Of a stretch of DNA of 64,000 bases, positions 8,400 through 18,172 are shown in pieces (position 1 is the first letter of the stretch; each line of letters starts with the position of its first letter). The stretch lies in contig NZ_CP092587.1 in NCBI RefSeq assembly GCF_023920225.1, forward strand, positions 1,674,001 to 1,738,000. Direction: 5' to 3'. The position numbers were made by a program, and so were the translations under genes. The notes beneath the pieces were generated by a model. That model had not been told where the DNA came from. It did no database searches and saw only the letters and a list, made by a program, of their open reading frames with translations. Origin of the DNA: Vibrio gazogenes. GTDB taxonomy: Bacteria; Pseudomonadota; Gammaproteobacteria; Enterobacterales; Vibrionaceae.

Positions 8400-8679
8400 A
8401 ATCAATTTCCGTAGGTTGATGTTCAATTTAGCAATTTAGATAAAAAATTGATCCATAATTGTGAAAAAGTTCATTGAATGAAGTGACGTTAAAAACGTCA
8501 ATGGCGTTAATGGTTTTTATTATATTTTACAAATTAAAAACAATGAGATAGCGGGGTTTAGTTCATTAAATTCATAAAGAGTTTTTAAGCCCGCATATAA
8601 AGTGATTCATATCATTATTTTATGAGTACAAACACCGCAAACTATGTCGTGACAAATTGATTTATAGAGGCAGTACGGC
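8400..8679. promoter_or_regulatory. Divergent citS / citC promoter region
   Basis: This 280-bp AT-rich region lies between the divergent starts of citS and citC. In Klebsiella the equivalent region binds phosphorylated CitB and CRP. I cannot assign exact sites; long A/T runs at 8510-8545 fit the AT-rich nature of CitB sites. No gene fits here. Confidence 0.5.
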
Positions 8680-9729
8680 ATGTTAGACGAGGTGTTTTTT
8701 TCTCGAGTCCCAATTACGAATCGCCACAAAATGGGTAAAATTCAGACCTTTTTATCGCGTAACGGATTGGACATTGATGATGATGTAGAATATTTCGTTA
8801 TCGGTAGACATGTCTCTGGGCAGATATTGGCATGTGGTGGCATCGCCGGAAAAGTTTTAAAGTCGGTTGCGATTGATAAGGCACATCGAGGCAGTGGCTT
8901 ATCACTGACACTCATGACTGAATTGACTAACTTCGCTTATGAGTTAGGACGCTACAATTTATTTTTATTTACCAAACCGCAAAACTTTAATCTATTCCGC
9001 CAGTCCGGTTTTTTCCAGCTTGCGCAAGTCGATGATGCCATGGTTCTCATGGAAAATAGCCCCAACCGTTTTCAATCCTATTGCCAACAACTCAAATTGA
9101 TGAAAGTTGCAGGCGACCGTATTGGTAGCATGATTATGAATGCGAATCCATTCACGTTGGGGCATCAATATTTAGTTGAAAAAGCTAGTGCCGAGTGTGA
9201 TTGGGTTCATTTGTTTGTTGTTCGCGAAGAAGGTAAGGATTTTTCTTATCTTGAACGACTCAACATGATTCGAGCCGGCACACGACATTTGAAAAATGTA
9301 ACCGTCCACCCGGGTTCGGATTATATGATCTCCAGAGCAACATTCCCGACTTATTTCATCAAAGATCAGAAGAAAATCAATCATTGTCATGCTGCATTGG
9401 ATTTACAGCTGTTTCGTGACGGCATTGTTCCGGCTTTAGGGATTACCCACCGATATGTTGGTACGGAACCATTGTGTCCGGTCACCAACCATTATAACGA
9501 GTCGATGCATTACTGGTTGACTTCTGCAGCTTCTCGGCCAAACAGCATTGGCATTATAGAAGTACCAAGAAAGGCCATTGGTGGTGAGCCAGTCTCAGCG
9601 TCCAGAGTTCGGCGGTTATTATCTCAGCAACACTATGATCAGGTTGCGAAGCTGGTACCGAAAACGACCTACCAAATCCTATTGAGCGATGATGTTCAGT
9701 GTAATCGACTAAAATCAGTCGCGGCCTGA
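8680..9729 (+). CDS. citC: [Citrate (pro-3S)-lyase] ligase
   Basis: CitC acetylates the thiol of the citrate lyase prosthetic group, using acetate and ATP, to activate the enzyme. The 349-residue product has an N-terminal GNAT-like region (about 1-125, with IDKAHRGSGLSLTL) and a C-terminal nucleotidyltransferase region. The latter begins with NANPFTLGHQYL, the HxGH-type ATP motif, and ends with GEPVSASRVRRLL, the ISxxR-type motif. An AGAGGC ribosome site precedes the ATG. It is the first gene of the plus-strand citCDEFXG operon and is full length. Confidence 0.95.
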   Translation: MLDEVFFSRVPITNRHKMGKIQTFLSRNGLDIDDDVEYFVIGRHVSGQILACGGIAGKVLKSVAIDKAHRGSGLSLTLMTELTNFAYELGRYNLFLFTKPQNFNLFRQSGFFQLAQVDDAMVLMENSPNRFQSYCQQLKLMKVAGDRIGSMIMNANPFTLGHQYLVEKASAECDWVHLFVVREEGKDFSYLERLNMIRAGTRHLKNVTVHPGSDYMISRATFPTYFIKDQKKINHCHAALDLQLFRDGIVPALGITHRYVGTEPLCPVTNHYNESMHYWLTSAASRPNSIGIIEVPRKAIGGEPVSASRVRRLLSQQHYDQVAKLVPKTTYQILLSDDVQCNRLKSVAA

Positions 9730-9772
9730 ACGCCATTCATATAAAAATTTAAAATCAGAAAGGCCCAACCCC

Positions 9773-10069
9773 ATGGAAATTAAACAACCAGCGTTTGCAG
9801 GAACACTGGAGTCCAGTGATCTTCAGGTTCGAATCTCCCCCAATAATGACGGAGGTATCATTATTTATCTCGATAGTACGGTTCAGCAACAGTTCGGAGA
9901 AGTCATCAAACATGTTGTGCTCGATGCTTTACAGCAACTGAAAGTGACCAATGCCATTTTAACGATTGAAGATAAAGGGGCTTTGGATTGTGTGATTCAG
10001 GCTCGGGTACAGGCTGCAGTGATGCGTGCTTGTGGTGTCGAACAGATTGATTGGAGTCTATTGTCATGA
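9773..10069 (+). CDS. citD: Citrate lyase acyl carrier protein (gamma subunit)
   Basis: The product has 98 residues. The site for the 2'-(5''-triphosphoribosyl)-3'-dephospho-CoA group is S14 in AGTLESSD, conserved in CitD. It carries the acetyl/citryl thioester between CitF and CitE. Its stop overlaps the citE start (ATGA), so the two are translationally coupled. Confidence 0.95.
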   Translation: MEIKQPAFAGTLESSDLQVRISPNNDGGIIIYLDSTVQQQFGEVIKHVVLDALQQLKVTNAILTIEDKGALDCVIQARVQAAVMRACGVEQIDWSLLS

Positions 10070-10941
10070 GTCAATTACGCAGAAGCATGTTATTTGTACC
10101 AGGTGCGAATGCCGCAATGCTGAGTAATACGTTTATCTACAAGCCCGATGCGATTATGTTCGATCTTGAAGATTCTGTTTCATTACGGGAAAAAGATACC
10201 GCACGTATGTTGGTGTATCGTGCATTACAACATCCTTTATATCAGGATATCGAGACCGTTGTCCGAGTGAATCCGATCGACTCCAAATTTGGTATCAACG
10301 ATTTAAATGCTGTAGTCAGAGGTGGTGCGGATGTCGTACGTCTTCCGAAAACGGATACAGCGCATGATGTGACGTTGATGGCGAACCAAATTGAACAAAT
10401 TGAGAAAGCTTGTGGTCGTGCTGTCGGTAGTACCAAATTGTTGGCCGCAATTGAAAGTGCCCAAGGGATCAACAATGCGATCGAGATCGCACATAGCTCC
10501 CCTCGATTGATCGGAATTGCGCTGGGAGCGGAAGATTATGTTCGTGACTTGCGTACCAACCGCTCACCGGAAGGAACGGAGCTCCTGTTTGCCCGATGTA
10601 GTATTCTTCAGGCTGCACGAGCTGTGGGGATTATGGCATTTGATACAGTTTATTCGGATGCTAACAATGAAGCTGGATTCCTTCGCGAGGCAGAACACAT
10701 CAAACAACTTGGATTTGATGGCAAGTCACTGATTAACCCACGTCAAATCGATCTACTTCACAATGTCTATGCGCCGACCCAGAAAGAGGTCGATTATGCT
10801 CATGCCGTCATTGAAGCGGCTGAAGAAGCAGAGCAGCAAGGGCTAGGGGTTGTGTCTCTCAACGGTAAAATGGTCGATAGCCCAATCATTGAACGTGCAC
10901 GCTGGACATTGCAACGTGCTGAATCCGGTATCAAACAATAG
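10066..10941 (+). CDS. citE: Citrate lyase beta subunit (citryl-ACP lyase)
   Basis: The product is 291 residues. It starts at the ATG overlapping the citD stop; a frame open from 10051 adds only five residues. It is a HpcH/HpaI-type TIM barrel: [14 protein letters not shown] at the N-terminus, FDLEDSV with the Mg2+-binding acidic residues, VRVNPIDS, and the [11 protein letters not shown] strand. It cleaves citryl-ACP to acetyl-ACP and oxaloacetate in the cytoplasm. It is full length and in standard operon order. Confidence 0.95.
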   Translation: MSQLRRSMLFVPGANAAMLSNTFIYKPDAIMFDLEDSVSLREKDTARMLVYRALQHPLYQDIETVVRVNPIDSKFGINDLNAVVRGGADVVRLPKTDTAHDVTLMANQIEQIEKACGRAVGSTKLLAAIESAQGINNAIEIAHSSPRLIGIALGAEDYVRDLRTNRSPEGTELLFARCSILQAARAVGIMAFDTVYSDANNEAGFLREAEHIKQLGFDGKSLINPRQIDLLHNVYAPTQKEVDYAHAVIEAAEEAEQQGLGVVSLNGKMVDSPIIERARWTLQRAESGIKQ

Positions 10942-10954
10942 AAGGCAGTGTGTT

Positions 10955-12481
10955 ATGAGTGTCAGTACGTTAAATAATCCAATTTCGCTTGATGAACTGG
11001 AAGTCCATTCATTAACGCCTTATACAAGAGCCAACGCAATCACACCGCATCTGGCTGAAGAACGATTTAAAAAAGGAAGAAAGCTCAAAGGTTCACTTGA
11101 ACAGGCCATTAAAGAGTTAGGTTTGGCTGATGGTATGACGATTTCTTTCCATCATGCATTTCGTGGTGGTGATAAAATTATTAATACTGTAATGAATGTG
11201 ATCGCCAGAATGGGGTTCAAAGACTTAACTTTAGCTCCCAGCTCTCTGACGTCGATTCATGCGCCATTAATTGAACATATCCGCAATGGGGTTGTGCGTA
11301 AAATTTATACCTCTGGATTACGGGGTGAGCTTGCTGAAGAGATCTCCCGAGGATTACTGAAAGAACCAGTTCATATTCACTCGCATGGCGGACGGGTTCA
11401 CTTAGTCCAAAATGATGAAATTCATATCGATCTCGCATTTATCGGTGTCCCTTGTAGTGATGAGTTTGGGAATGCAAATGGCGTTCAAGGTAAGTCACGT
11501 TGTGGTTCTTTAGGTTATGCGCAGATTGATGCGCAGTATGCAGATCGTGTTGTTATTTTGACGGAATCAATAGTTGACTACCCGAACTCTCCAGCCTCAA
11601 TTAGTCAGGACTGTGTTGATGCCGTGATACAGGTCGAAGAAGTTGGTGACCCGGATAAAATCGGGGGGGATGCAACTCGAATGACATCCAACCCGCGTGA
11701 ATTACTGATTGCGAAACATGCGGCCGAGGTTATCGAACGCTCTGGTTATTTTAAGCCGGGGTTCTCTTTGCAAACAGGCTCTGGTGGTGCATCTCTTGCG
11801 GTGACGCGTTTCCTGAAAGATAAGATGATCAAGCAAAATATTGTGGCATCTTTCGGTCTCGGTGGCATTACTGCCACAATGGTTGATTTACATGAGCAGG
11901 GTTTGATTGAAACATTATTAGATGTCCAGTGTTTTGATTTGGTCGCTGCTGACTCTTTATCCCGTAACCCGAACCATCATGAAATTTCAGCCAATGAATA
12001 CGCTAACCCTTCTTCAAAAGGTGCTGTGGTTGATCGACTGGATGTGGTCATTCTCAGTGCTTTAGAAATTGACATGCAATTTAATGTCAATGTGATTACC
12101 GGTTCCGATGGGGTGATCCGTGGGGCTTCTGGTGGTCATTGTGATACTGCGGCCGCAGCGAATTTAACGATTGTTGTTGCACCATTGGTTCGGGGACGGA
12201 TTCCGACGGTTGTTGAACGGGTAACGAATGTGGTGACACCGGGAGCATCGGTTGACGTGTTAGTCACTGATCATGGTATTGCTGTGAACCCGAGACGTGA
12301 AGATCTGATCGAACGACTGAATGCACTTTCAATTCCGGTTTACTCTATTGATGAATTACAGGCTCGAGCTGAATTAATTACGGGTAAGCCTGAGCCAATT
12401 GAATTTACTGACAGAACGATTGCCTTTGTGCGGTATCGAGATGGTTCTGTCATTGATGTGATTAAGGAGATCGCTCAATGA
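10955..12481 (+). CDS. citF: Citrate lyase alpha subunit (citrate:acetyl-ACP transferase)
   Basis: The 508-residue protein belongs to the CoA-transferase-like fold. It exchanges acetyl for citrate on CitD. Glycine-rich segments LQTGSGGASLAVT and VITGSDGVIRGASGGHCDTA are typical of CitF. The start at 10955 follows citE by 13 bp. The longer frame from 10850 lies inside citE and is not used. The last codons overlap citX by 4 bp. Confidence 0.95.
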   Translation: MSVSTLNNPISLDELEVHSLTPYTRANAITPHLAEERFKKGRKLKGSLEQAIKELGLADGMTISFHHAFRGGDKIINTVMNVIARMGFKDLTLAPSSLTSIHAPLIEHIRNGVVRKIYTSGLRGELAEEISRGLLKEPVHIHSHGGRVHLVQNDEIHIDLAFIGVPCSDEFGNANGVQGKSRCGSLGYAQIDAQYADRVVILTESIVDYPNSPASISQDCVDAVIQVEEVGDPDKIGGDATRMTSNPRELLIAKHAAEVIERSGYFKPGFSLQTGSGGASLAVTRFLKDKMIKQNIVASFGLGGITATMVDLHEQGLIETLLDVQCFDLVAADSLSRNPNHHEISANEYANPSSKGAVVDRLDVVILSALEIDMQFNVNVITGSDGVIRGASGGHCDTAAAANLTIVVAPLVRGRIPTVVERVTNVVTPGASVDVLVTDHGIAVNPRREDLIERLNALSIPVYSIDELQARAELITGKPEPIEFTDRTIAFVRYRDGSVIDVIKEIAQ

Positions 12482-13017
12482 CACACATAACAGAAGGAAC
12501 ACCCGTTCATTTGTGTGAGCTGCTTGCGTGTAAAGAACGCCGAGCAAAAACTCAATTGTCATGGCTGAAAACTTACGGAGTCCCTTTGGTTTCATTTAGC
12601 ATCAATATGCCGGGGCCCGTCAAATTGAACCCGATGAGTGAACATATTTTTGCTCAGGGATTAGCGGCACTGGAAGCCGCTTGCCATGAGCGGGGGTGGA
12701 TACTCATCGCACAGCAAATTCATCATGAAAAAACGGGGCCTGAAGGCATATTTGCAGTGCAAGGCGTGAGTGCATCGATTCTTAAAAAACAGATGATGCA
12801 CATCGAGAAAACGCATCCGGTCGGACGATTGATGGACTTAGATGTAATTGATAAGCAAGGTAAAAGTATTAGTCGTAAAGCTTATCAGATAGGGCGAAGA
12901 AAGTGCTTGGTCTGTCAGGAAGATGCTGTTGTCTGTGCTCGCTCCCGTCGGCATCCGCTTCAGGAGCTCTTGACGAAGATAGAGGAAATGACTCATGCAG
13001 ACGAGTGCTGTCATTGA
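12478..13017 (+). CDS. citX: Holo-citrate lyase synthase (apo-citrate lyase phosphoribosyl-dephospho-CoA transferase)
   Basis: CitX transfers the triphosphoribosyl-dephospho-CoA group to S14 of CitD. The 179-residue product contains the nucleotidyltransferase motif GRLMDLDV and a Cys-rich C-terminal part, RKCLVCQEDAVVCARSRRHP. It is a free-standing CitX, not fused to CitG as in some bacteria. The start overlaps the citF stop, and the end overlaps citG by 23 bp. Confidence 0.93.
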   Translation: MTHITEGTPVHLCELLACKERRAKTQLSWLKTYGVPLVSFSINMPGPVKLNPMSEHIFAQGLAALEAACHERGWILIAQQIHHEKTGPEGIFAVQGVSASILKKQMMHIEKTHPVGRLMDLDVIDKQGKSISRKAYQIGRRKCLVCQEDAVVCARSRRHPLQELLTKIEEMTHADECCH

Positions 13018-13960
13018 TTTGCTGTTTGACAGACCACATCAGTGTACAGATGCTGAAAGTGTCGATGTGTTACCTTGTCATATTCAAGGGCAGGCATCTT
13101 TCGATAAATTTGTAGGTCATCTGGCTTATCATGCCATGATGCTAGAAGTTCATCTAACACCGAAACCGGGGCTGGTTGATACCGTGAATCAAGGAGCCCA
13201 CCACGATATGGATCTGGCGTTGTTTGTTCGCAGTGCCGAAGTACTCGCACCATACATGGCTGGTTTCGTTCGAACGGGCTGGTTGCATCACCATCAACCG
13301 CTCTCGTCTCTTTTAGCGGAATTACGGCTGATTGGTATTGATGCTGAAGTCGCAATGTTTCAAGCAACATCGGGGGTCAATACCCATAAAGGCATGATCT
13401 TTTCCATGGGGCTCATATGTGGCGTTGTTGGTTGGCTACAAGCCAACCAACAGAATGTGGATGCATGTACTATCAGTGAAGCAGTGAGTCAGTGTTGTCA
13501 ACATCTCGTCTGGGATGAGCTGCGGGAAATAAAACATCGGGCACCGATGACGCAAGGTGAAAAACTCTATCAACAGTATGGGGTGACCGGTGCAAGAGGA
13601 GAAGCGGCTTCGGGCTTTGAGACGGTCATGATACATGCGTTGCCTGCCTATCAATCGGCTATCGCGCAAGCGTTTTCAACAGAGCAAGCATTGTGGCAGA
13701 CACTATTAGTTTTGATTGCGCATAATCAGGATACCAATTTACTTTCCCGTGGGGGAATGAGCGGATTGCTGTATGTTCAGCAGTATGCGTCCAGTCTACT
13801 TGCATCAGGGGGAATTGCTCATCCTGATATCGAAATGGCATTAAATCAGTTTGACCGTCGTTTGATCGAACGACATCTCAGTCCCGGTGGCAGCGCGGAT
13901 TTACTAGCCGTGACTTGGCTGATTGCAGAATTGGAGAAAAGACTTTCCCCAATCGATTAA
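12995..13960 (+). CDS. citG: Triphosphoribosyl-dephospho-CoA synthase
   Basis: CitG makes the citrate lyase prosthetic-group precursor from ATP and dephospho-CoA. Of the 321 residues, motifs LTPKPGLVD, GVNTHKGMIFSMG and HNQDTNLLSRGG identify the family. GAGGAAATGACTC stands before the ATG at 12995, supporting the overlapping start inside citX. It is the last gene of the operon; a strong terminator follows 60 bp later. Confidence 0.94.
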   Translation: MQTSAVIDLLFDRPHQCTDAESVDVLPCHIQGQASFDKFVGHLAYHAMMLEVHLTPKPGLVDTVNQGAHHDMDLALFVRSAEVLAPYMAGFVRTGWLHHHQPLSSLLAELRLIGIDAEVAMFQATSGVNTHKGMIFSMGLICGVVGWLQANQQNVDACTISEAVSQCCQHLVWDELREIKHRAPMTQGEKLYQQYGVTGARGEAASGFETVMIHALPAYQSAIAQAFSTEQALWQTLLVLIAHNQDTNLLSRGGMSGLLYVQQYASSLLASGGIAHPDIEMALNQFDRRLIERHLSPGGSADLLAVTWLIAELEKRLSPID

Positions 13961-14020
13961 GGGCTAGCGTTTTCGGGGTTCATATCGAAAGCGAGAGCAG
14001 AACAATTTGATGATACTTTT

Positions 14021-14058
14021 GCTTCGGTAGATGACTGTCGCTACCGAAGCTTTTTTTA
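14021..14058 (+). terminator. Terminator of the citCDEFXG operon
   Basis: A perfect 10-bp stem (GCTTCGGTAG / CTACCGAAGC) with a 10-nt loop is followed by seven T. It lies 60 bp after citG and may also work for rlmI from the other side, but only the plus strand has the T-run. Confidence 0.9.
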
Positions 14059-14142
14059 TGGGTGCAAGATCAACGATTCACAGAATAAACCGTTCTATTC
14101 AGGGAAGCGATCAATGTCACCAAACTCTATTTATTTGCATTT

Positions 14143-15336
14143 TTACAGAACCCTACAGGCGAGCCCTTTGAGATAGAAGCCTTCCGGATAGGCTGAGTCG
14201 ATAGGATGATCGGCAGCCTGACTGAAACGTTCGACAAACTTGACACTCCGGCCGGCATCCAGCGCTGCATCTGCAATAATTTTTTGAAATAGCATTTGAT
14301 CCATGAGACCAGAGCAGGAGTAGGTGAGTAATGTTCCTCCGGGCTTAAGAATCTGCATTGCCAACATGTTAATGTCTTTGTATCCTCGACAGGCTCCGCT
14401 TAGTTGTGCTTTCGACTCGGCAAACTTTGGCGGATCCATAATGACGACATCAAATTGGGTGCCCTGATCGCGATACTCGCGTAATAATTTGAAAACATCA
14501 GCGTTCAGAAAGACAGCCCGTTTTTTAGAAATATCGAACTCATTCAATTGAGCATTTGTTTTCGCTGTGTCCAGAGCCGGTTGGGACACATCGGCATTGA
14601 TCACACGTTTCGCGCCACCTTTCAGTGCATAGAGTCCGAAACCTCCCGTATAGGAAAAACAATTCAGGACTTCTTTATTCTCAACATATTTCATGGCGTG
14701 TAAGCGGCTGTCCCGTTGATCCAGATAGAAGCCAGTTTTATGACCATTGACGATATCAACGCTGATTTTGATGCCATTTTCTTCAATAATCACAGGTGCT
14801 GTCGGCCGATCACCGTGTAACACACCGACTTGTTCCTGTAACCCTTCTTTTTTACGGACGGCAACATCCGAACGCTCATAAATATGACATTCGGGGAAGC
14901 AAATTTTAAGGGCCTCAACAAGTAAATTTTTTGAGAACTCAGCGGCTGCACTCAACACCTGACAGACCAGATAATCTCCGTATCGATCAATTGTAATGCC
15001 CGGTAAACCATCAGACTCTGCAGCAATGAGACGATAACCCGTTAACTGACCTTGCTGAATGACGGGGTCTCTCAGTTGTTGTGCCTGACGGATACGTTGG
15101 ATGAAAAAATCGGTATCAATAGCGGTCGGTTCGAAGCTCCAAATCCGGGCCCGAATTTGTGATTGTGGCGAAAAGCCGGCTTTCGCCAGCCACTTTCCGT
15201 CGTGACTATAGACATCAACAGTCTGACCTGAAACTGGCTCACCTTTCACGTGTTCGATTGCTCGGGAGAAAATCCAAGGATGGCGGCGAAGGAGAGATTT
15301 GTCACGCCCTTTGGCGAGGTAGATAGCGGCTGTCAT
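14143..15336 (-). CDS. rlmI: 23S rRNA (cytosine-1962-C5)-methyltransferase
   Basis: The 397-residue protein has an N-terminal PUA-like domain (about 1-75, [19 protein letters not shown]) and a class I methyltransferase domain. The latter has [25 protein letters not shown] SAM binding (near residue 225), the catalytic [13 protein letters not shown] segment, and the late TYSCSG cysteine motif. E. coli RlmI is 396 residues, so it is complete. The ATG is well placed. It is monocistronic and faces away from the acylphosphatase gene. Confidence 0.93.
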   Translation of the reverse strand: MTAAIYLAKGRDKSLLRRHPWIFSRAIEHVKGEPVSGQTVDVYSHDGKWLAKAGFSPQSQIRARIWSFEPTAIDTDFFIQRIRQAQQLRDPVIQQGQLTGYRLIAAESDGLPGITIDRYGDYLVCQVLSAAAEFSKNLLVEALKICFPECHIYERSDVAVRKKEGLQEQVGVLHGDRPTAPVIIEENGIKISVDIVNGHKTGFYLDQRDSRLHAMKYVENKEVLNCFSYTGGFGLYALKGGAKRVINADVSQPALDTAKTNAQLNEFDISKKRAVFLNADVFKLLREYRDQGTQFDVVIMDPPKFAESKAQLSGACRGYKDINMLAMQILKPGGTLLTYSCSGLMDQMLFQKIIADAALDAGRSVKFVERFSQAADHPIDSAYPEGFYLKGLACRVL

Positions 15337-15563
15337 AGATGCATTCTGTAGCTTGAAAAAACGGTATTGTCGGTGATGTGCGGGGGAAAAGCAATGAATT
15401 GAGGTATTGGGGCTTTGAGTGGTAAGGTGTTTTTGTATGGGGAATCATTGTTTAGCGTGAGCGTGGTATCTCTCACATTCGATTGGAATTTGGATATACT
15501 ACGTTTATGAGCGAATTATCATTGCTTGATGAGTTTTCTGATGCGAAAGAGGAGGAACTGAAT

Positions 15564-15842
15564 ATGTCACAAAAGAGAGAAATCTTTACGGTGAAAGGTG
15601 TTGTCCAAGGTGTTGGCTTTCGTTATTACGCCTCGCATCAGGCTTTAAAATTAGGGCTGACCGGTTATGCGAAAAATTTGCATAACGGTGATGTGGAGGT
15701 TGTGGCTTGTGGTGAAGCCGATAAACTGGAATTACTCTATCAATGGCTCCATGACGGTTCACCGGCAGCGCGCGTCGAAACGGTTGTGCGGAATGATTTT
15801 CACAGTGAAAAATCGTTTCGGGGATTTTCAATTCAGTCATGA
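15564..15842 (+). CDS. Acylphosphatase
   Basis: The protein is 92 residues, the usual family length. It contains VVQGVGFRYY, whose arginine binds the acyl phosphate, and GYAKNLHNGDVEV, whose asparagine is catalytic. I start at 15564 because GAGGAGG precedes it; the frame is open from 15483 but the extra 27 residues are not family-like. It hydrolyses acyl phosphates in the cytoplasm. It is convergent with tusE, with a shared nested hairpin between. Confidence 0.92.
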   Translation: MSQKREIFTVKGVVQGVGFRYYASHQALKLGLTGYAKNLHNGDVEVVACGEADKLELLYQWLHDGSPAARVETVVRNDFHSEKSFRGFSIQS

Positions 15843-15852
15843 GTCATTTTGT

Positions 15853-15921
15853 GGTTGAGGACCGGTGTTTCAACGGAAAAGACACTGCGTTGAAACACAA
15901 TGATTCATCCTCAACCTTTTT
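15853..15921. terminator. Nested two-stem terminator between acylphosphatase and tusE genes
   Basis: An outer 9-bp stem (GGTTGAGGA / TCCTCAACC) followed by five T encloses a perfect 11-bp inner stem (GTGTTTCAACG / CGTTGAAACAC at 15865-15898). Both stems are exact. The T-run is on the plus strand, so it ends acylphosphatase transcription. The structure would also stall transcription from tusE. Confidence 0.75.
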
Positions 15922-15985
15922 GTACATCAGTCTTTGAATGTGGGGGAGTACATCCAATATTCACCGACCTGAGTATGTGATGGTA

Positions 15986-16315
15986 TTACAGGCATTTCGC
16001 CGGCTTTGGCAGTCCAGCCAGTTTGGTTGCTTGCTTGGCCGGTCCTTTACGGAACAGCTTAAACAGATACTTGCTATTCCCTTTTTCCGGGCCGTGGGCT
16101 TTTTCCATCGCTTTGACCAACATACGAATGGCAGGCGAGGTATTGTATTCTTCGTAGAACGCCCTGATAAAATGAATAACTTCCAGATGCGATTCCGTCA
16201 ATTCAATGCCTTCTGCTTCAGCTAACTGTGGAATCATCCCTTCCTGCCATTGTGTGTGATCAAGTAAATAACCTTCGCTGTCGGTTTCAATCATTTGACC
16301 ATGATATTCGAACAT
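15986..16315 (-). CDS. tusE: TusE/DsrC-family sulfurtransferase
   Basis: The product is 109 residues. TusE accepts sulfur from TusBCD and passes it to MnmA for 2-thiouridine formation in tRNA. The penultimate residue is the essential cysteine (C108 in PKPAKCL), and the [17 protein letters not shown] and [13 protein letters not shown] segments are typical. It is full length. It is transcribed away from yccA, with a bidirectional terminator behind its start. Confidence 0.93.
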   Translation of the reverse strand: MFEYHGQMIETDSEGYLLDHTQWQEGMIPQLAEAEGIELTESHLEVIHFIRAFYEEYNTSPAIRMLVKAMEKAHGPEKGNSKYLFKLFRKGPAKQATKLAGLPKPAKCL

Positions 16316-16410
16316 AAACGCTGTATTGCCTCATTGATTAGAACGCGGTAAGAGTAGCTGAGTGCTTGTGATGAAACAATCATTGTTACAGAAAAAATGG
16401 GTGGGAAACG

Positions 16411-16436
16411 AAAAAAGCCCGGAATTCGGGCTTTTT
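16411..16436. terminator. Bidirectional terminator between tusE and yccA
   Basis: AAAAAAGCCCG, a short AATT-type loop and CGGGCTTTTT form a perfect hairpin with A- and T-runs on both sides. For the minus-strand yccA gene it lies just beyond the stop, so it is chiefly the yccA terminator. Confidence 0.85.
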
Positions 16437-16489
16437 CTATACTCTGTCGTTAGAACATTATTGTTCTGAACGCACTGGTCTCAAAACCA

Positions 16490-17152
16490 TTAATCGTCGT
16501 TCATGACACCCAGAATACTCAGTAGGCTGATGAACAAGTTATAGATTGAAACATACAGCGTAATCGTTGCTGAGATGTAATTGGTTTCTCCGCCACGAAC
16601 AATTTGTTGTGTGGTCAGCAAAATCGCACCGGTCGAGAACAGCACGAACAGCCCACTCATTGCCAGATACAGGGCAGGGAGTTGCAGGAAGATATTTGCT
16701 ACAAAGCCGACAAGCAGAACCACAAAACCAGCTAACAGCATTCCGGACAGGAATGAAAGGTCACGTTTTGTAGTCAGTGCATAAGCAGAAGCAGCCATAA
16801 AAGTGAGGGCTGTACCACCAAGCGCGGTTAAGACCACATCTCCGAGACCGGCGCTGATATATGCGTTCAGGATCGGGCCTAACGTATAACCGAGGAAACC
16901 TGTAAACAGGAAGGTGAAAACTAACCCCATACTGTTATCGCGGTTCTTCTCAGTCAGAAACAGTAAGCCATAGAAGCCGACCAACATAATGATCAACCCT
17001 GGAGCCGGAAGGTTCATCGCCATGGAAACGCCAGCAACAAGAGCAGACCACAATAGTGTCATCCCTAATAGCGCATAGGTGTTTCTTAACACTTTGTTTG
17101 TTTGAAGTGCACTATCTAATGTCGATGTGCGTGAATACATAGGACGGTTCAT
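16490..17152 (-). CDS. yccA: Bax inhibitor-1 family membrane protein YccA
   Basis: The 220-residue protein has seven hydrophobic segments starting at about residue 28, after a polar N-terminus MNRPMYSRTS, and ends with the family's acidic tail GVMNDD. E. coli YccA is 219 residues. It is an inner-membrane protein that interacts with the FtsH protease. It is monocistronic, with its terminator just downstream. Confidence 0.92.
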   Translation of the reverse strand: MNRPMYSRTSTLDSALQTNKVLRNTYALLGMTLLWSALVAGVSMAMNLPAPGLIIMLVGFYGLLFLTEKNRDNSMGLVFTFLFTGFLGYTLGPILNAYISAGLGDVVLTALGGTALTFMAASAYALTTKRDLSFLSGMLLAGFVVLLVGFVANIFLQLPALYLAMSGLFVLFSTGAILLTTQQIVRGGETNYISATITLYVSIYNLFISLLSILGVMNDD

Positions 17153-17343
17153 ACGCTTCCTCGTATAGTGATTGTCTATTACTAATTAAGACTCTATATG
17201 GGGGTAAAAGTTCTTATCTTCAACCCTCATGCAATACTATGACCTTATCTTAGTCATAAATGAACTGCAATACCGCGATGAAGTTGTAACACAATTTTTC
17301 TGATGAGAAACAAGTGTTAACTTTGGGAGCGTTTGCTGGCGAA

Positions 17344-17367
17344 AACAAGGCACAAACGTGCCTTGTT
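17344..17367 (-). terminator. Hairpin downstream of aapP
   Basis: AACAAGGCAC and GTGCCTTGTT form a perfect 10-bp stem with a 4-nt loop, 25 bp after the aapP stop on the minus strand. It lacks a strong T-run, so it may be an attenuator or an mRNA 3'-end stabiliser rather than a full terminator. Confidence 0.55.
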
Positions 17368-17391
17368 CGTGAAAGATGCGTTTTCTGAGCA

Positions 17392-18153
17392 TTAATGCTG
17401 CAAAATCTGCGCGAGGAAGTTTTGGGTGCGATCTGACTGGGGGTTAGCAAAAAAATCTTGGGGATTATTTTCTTCAATAATTTCCCCTGCATCCATAAAT
17501 ATAACTCGGTCTGCCACTTCTTTGGCAAATCCCATTTCGTGAGTGACACACAGCATGGTCATACCTTCTTCTGCCAGTTCAACCATAACATCCAAGACTT
17601 CTCTGACCATCTCCGGATCCAAAGCGGATGTCGGTTCGTCAAACAACATAATATGAGGATTCATACACAGTGAGCGGGCGATCGCCACTCGTTGTTGCTG
17701 CCCCCCGGACAACTGGCCCGGATATTTCTTGGCCTGATTGGGGATCTTGACGCGTTCCAGATATTTCATCGCAATGGCTTCGGCTTCTTCCTTTGGCATT
17801 TTCTTCACCCAGATGGGGGCCAGTGTACAGTTTTCTAGCACCGTTAAGTGGGGAAAGAGATTGAAATGCTGAAAGCACATACCGACCTGACGACGAACGG
17901 CTTCGATATCTTTTAAATCTTCAGTGAGTTCATGACCTGCGACGATGATCTGACCTTTCTGATGTTCTTCGAGCCGGTTAATGCAGCGAATCATGGTCGA
18001 TTTACCGGAGCCGGAGGGACCACAGATAACGATTCGTTCACCTTTGGTCACATTCAGGTTAATGTTCTTTAATACATGGAACTCACCGTACCATTTATTC
18101 ATATCCTTAATTTGGATCACGGTTTCTTTATCTTGAGTATTTTGTAGCGTCAT
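17392..18153 (-). CDS. aapP: General L-amino acid ABC transporter, ATP-binding protein
   Basis: The 253-residue ATPase has the Walker A motif GPSGSGKST (about 45-53), the signature LSGGQQQR, the Walker B motif [14 protein letters not shown] and the H-loop CVTHEMGF. It belongs to the polar amino-acid subfamily (GlnQ/AapP). It is the last gene of the minus-strand order J-Q-M-P and powers import through AapQM. Confidence 0.92.
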   Translation of the reverse strand: MTLQNTQDKETVIQIKDMNKWYGEFHVLKNINLNVTKGERIVICGPSGSGKSTMIRCINRLEEHQKGQIIVAGHELTEDLKDIEAVRRQVGMCFQHFNLFPHLTVLENCTLAPIWVKKMPKEEAEAIAMKYLERVKIPNQAKKYPGQLSGGQQQRVAIARSLCMNPHIMLFDEPTSALDPEMVREVLDVMVELAEEGMTMLCVTHEMGFAKEVADRVIFMDAGEIIEENNPQDFFANPQSDRTQNFLAQILQH

Positions 18154-18172
18154 AATACGTTCCTTGAAATTT

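Noticed and set aside
9820..9840. GGTTCGAATC resembling a tRNA T-loop
   Set aside because: It lies inside citD, with no acceptor or anticodon stem around it.
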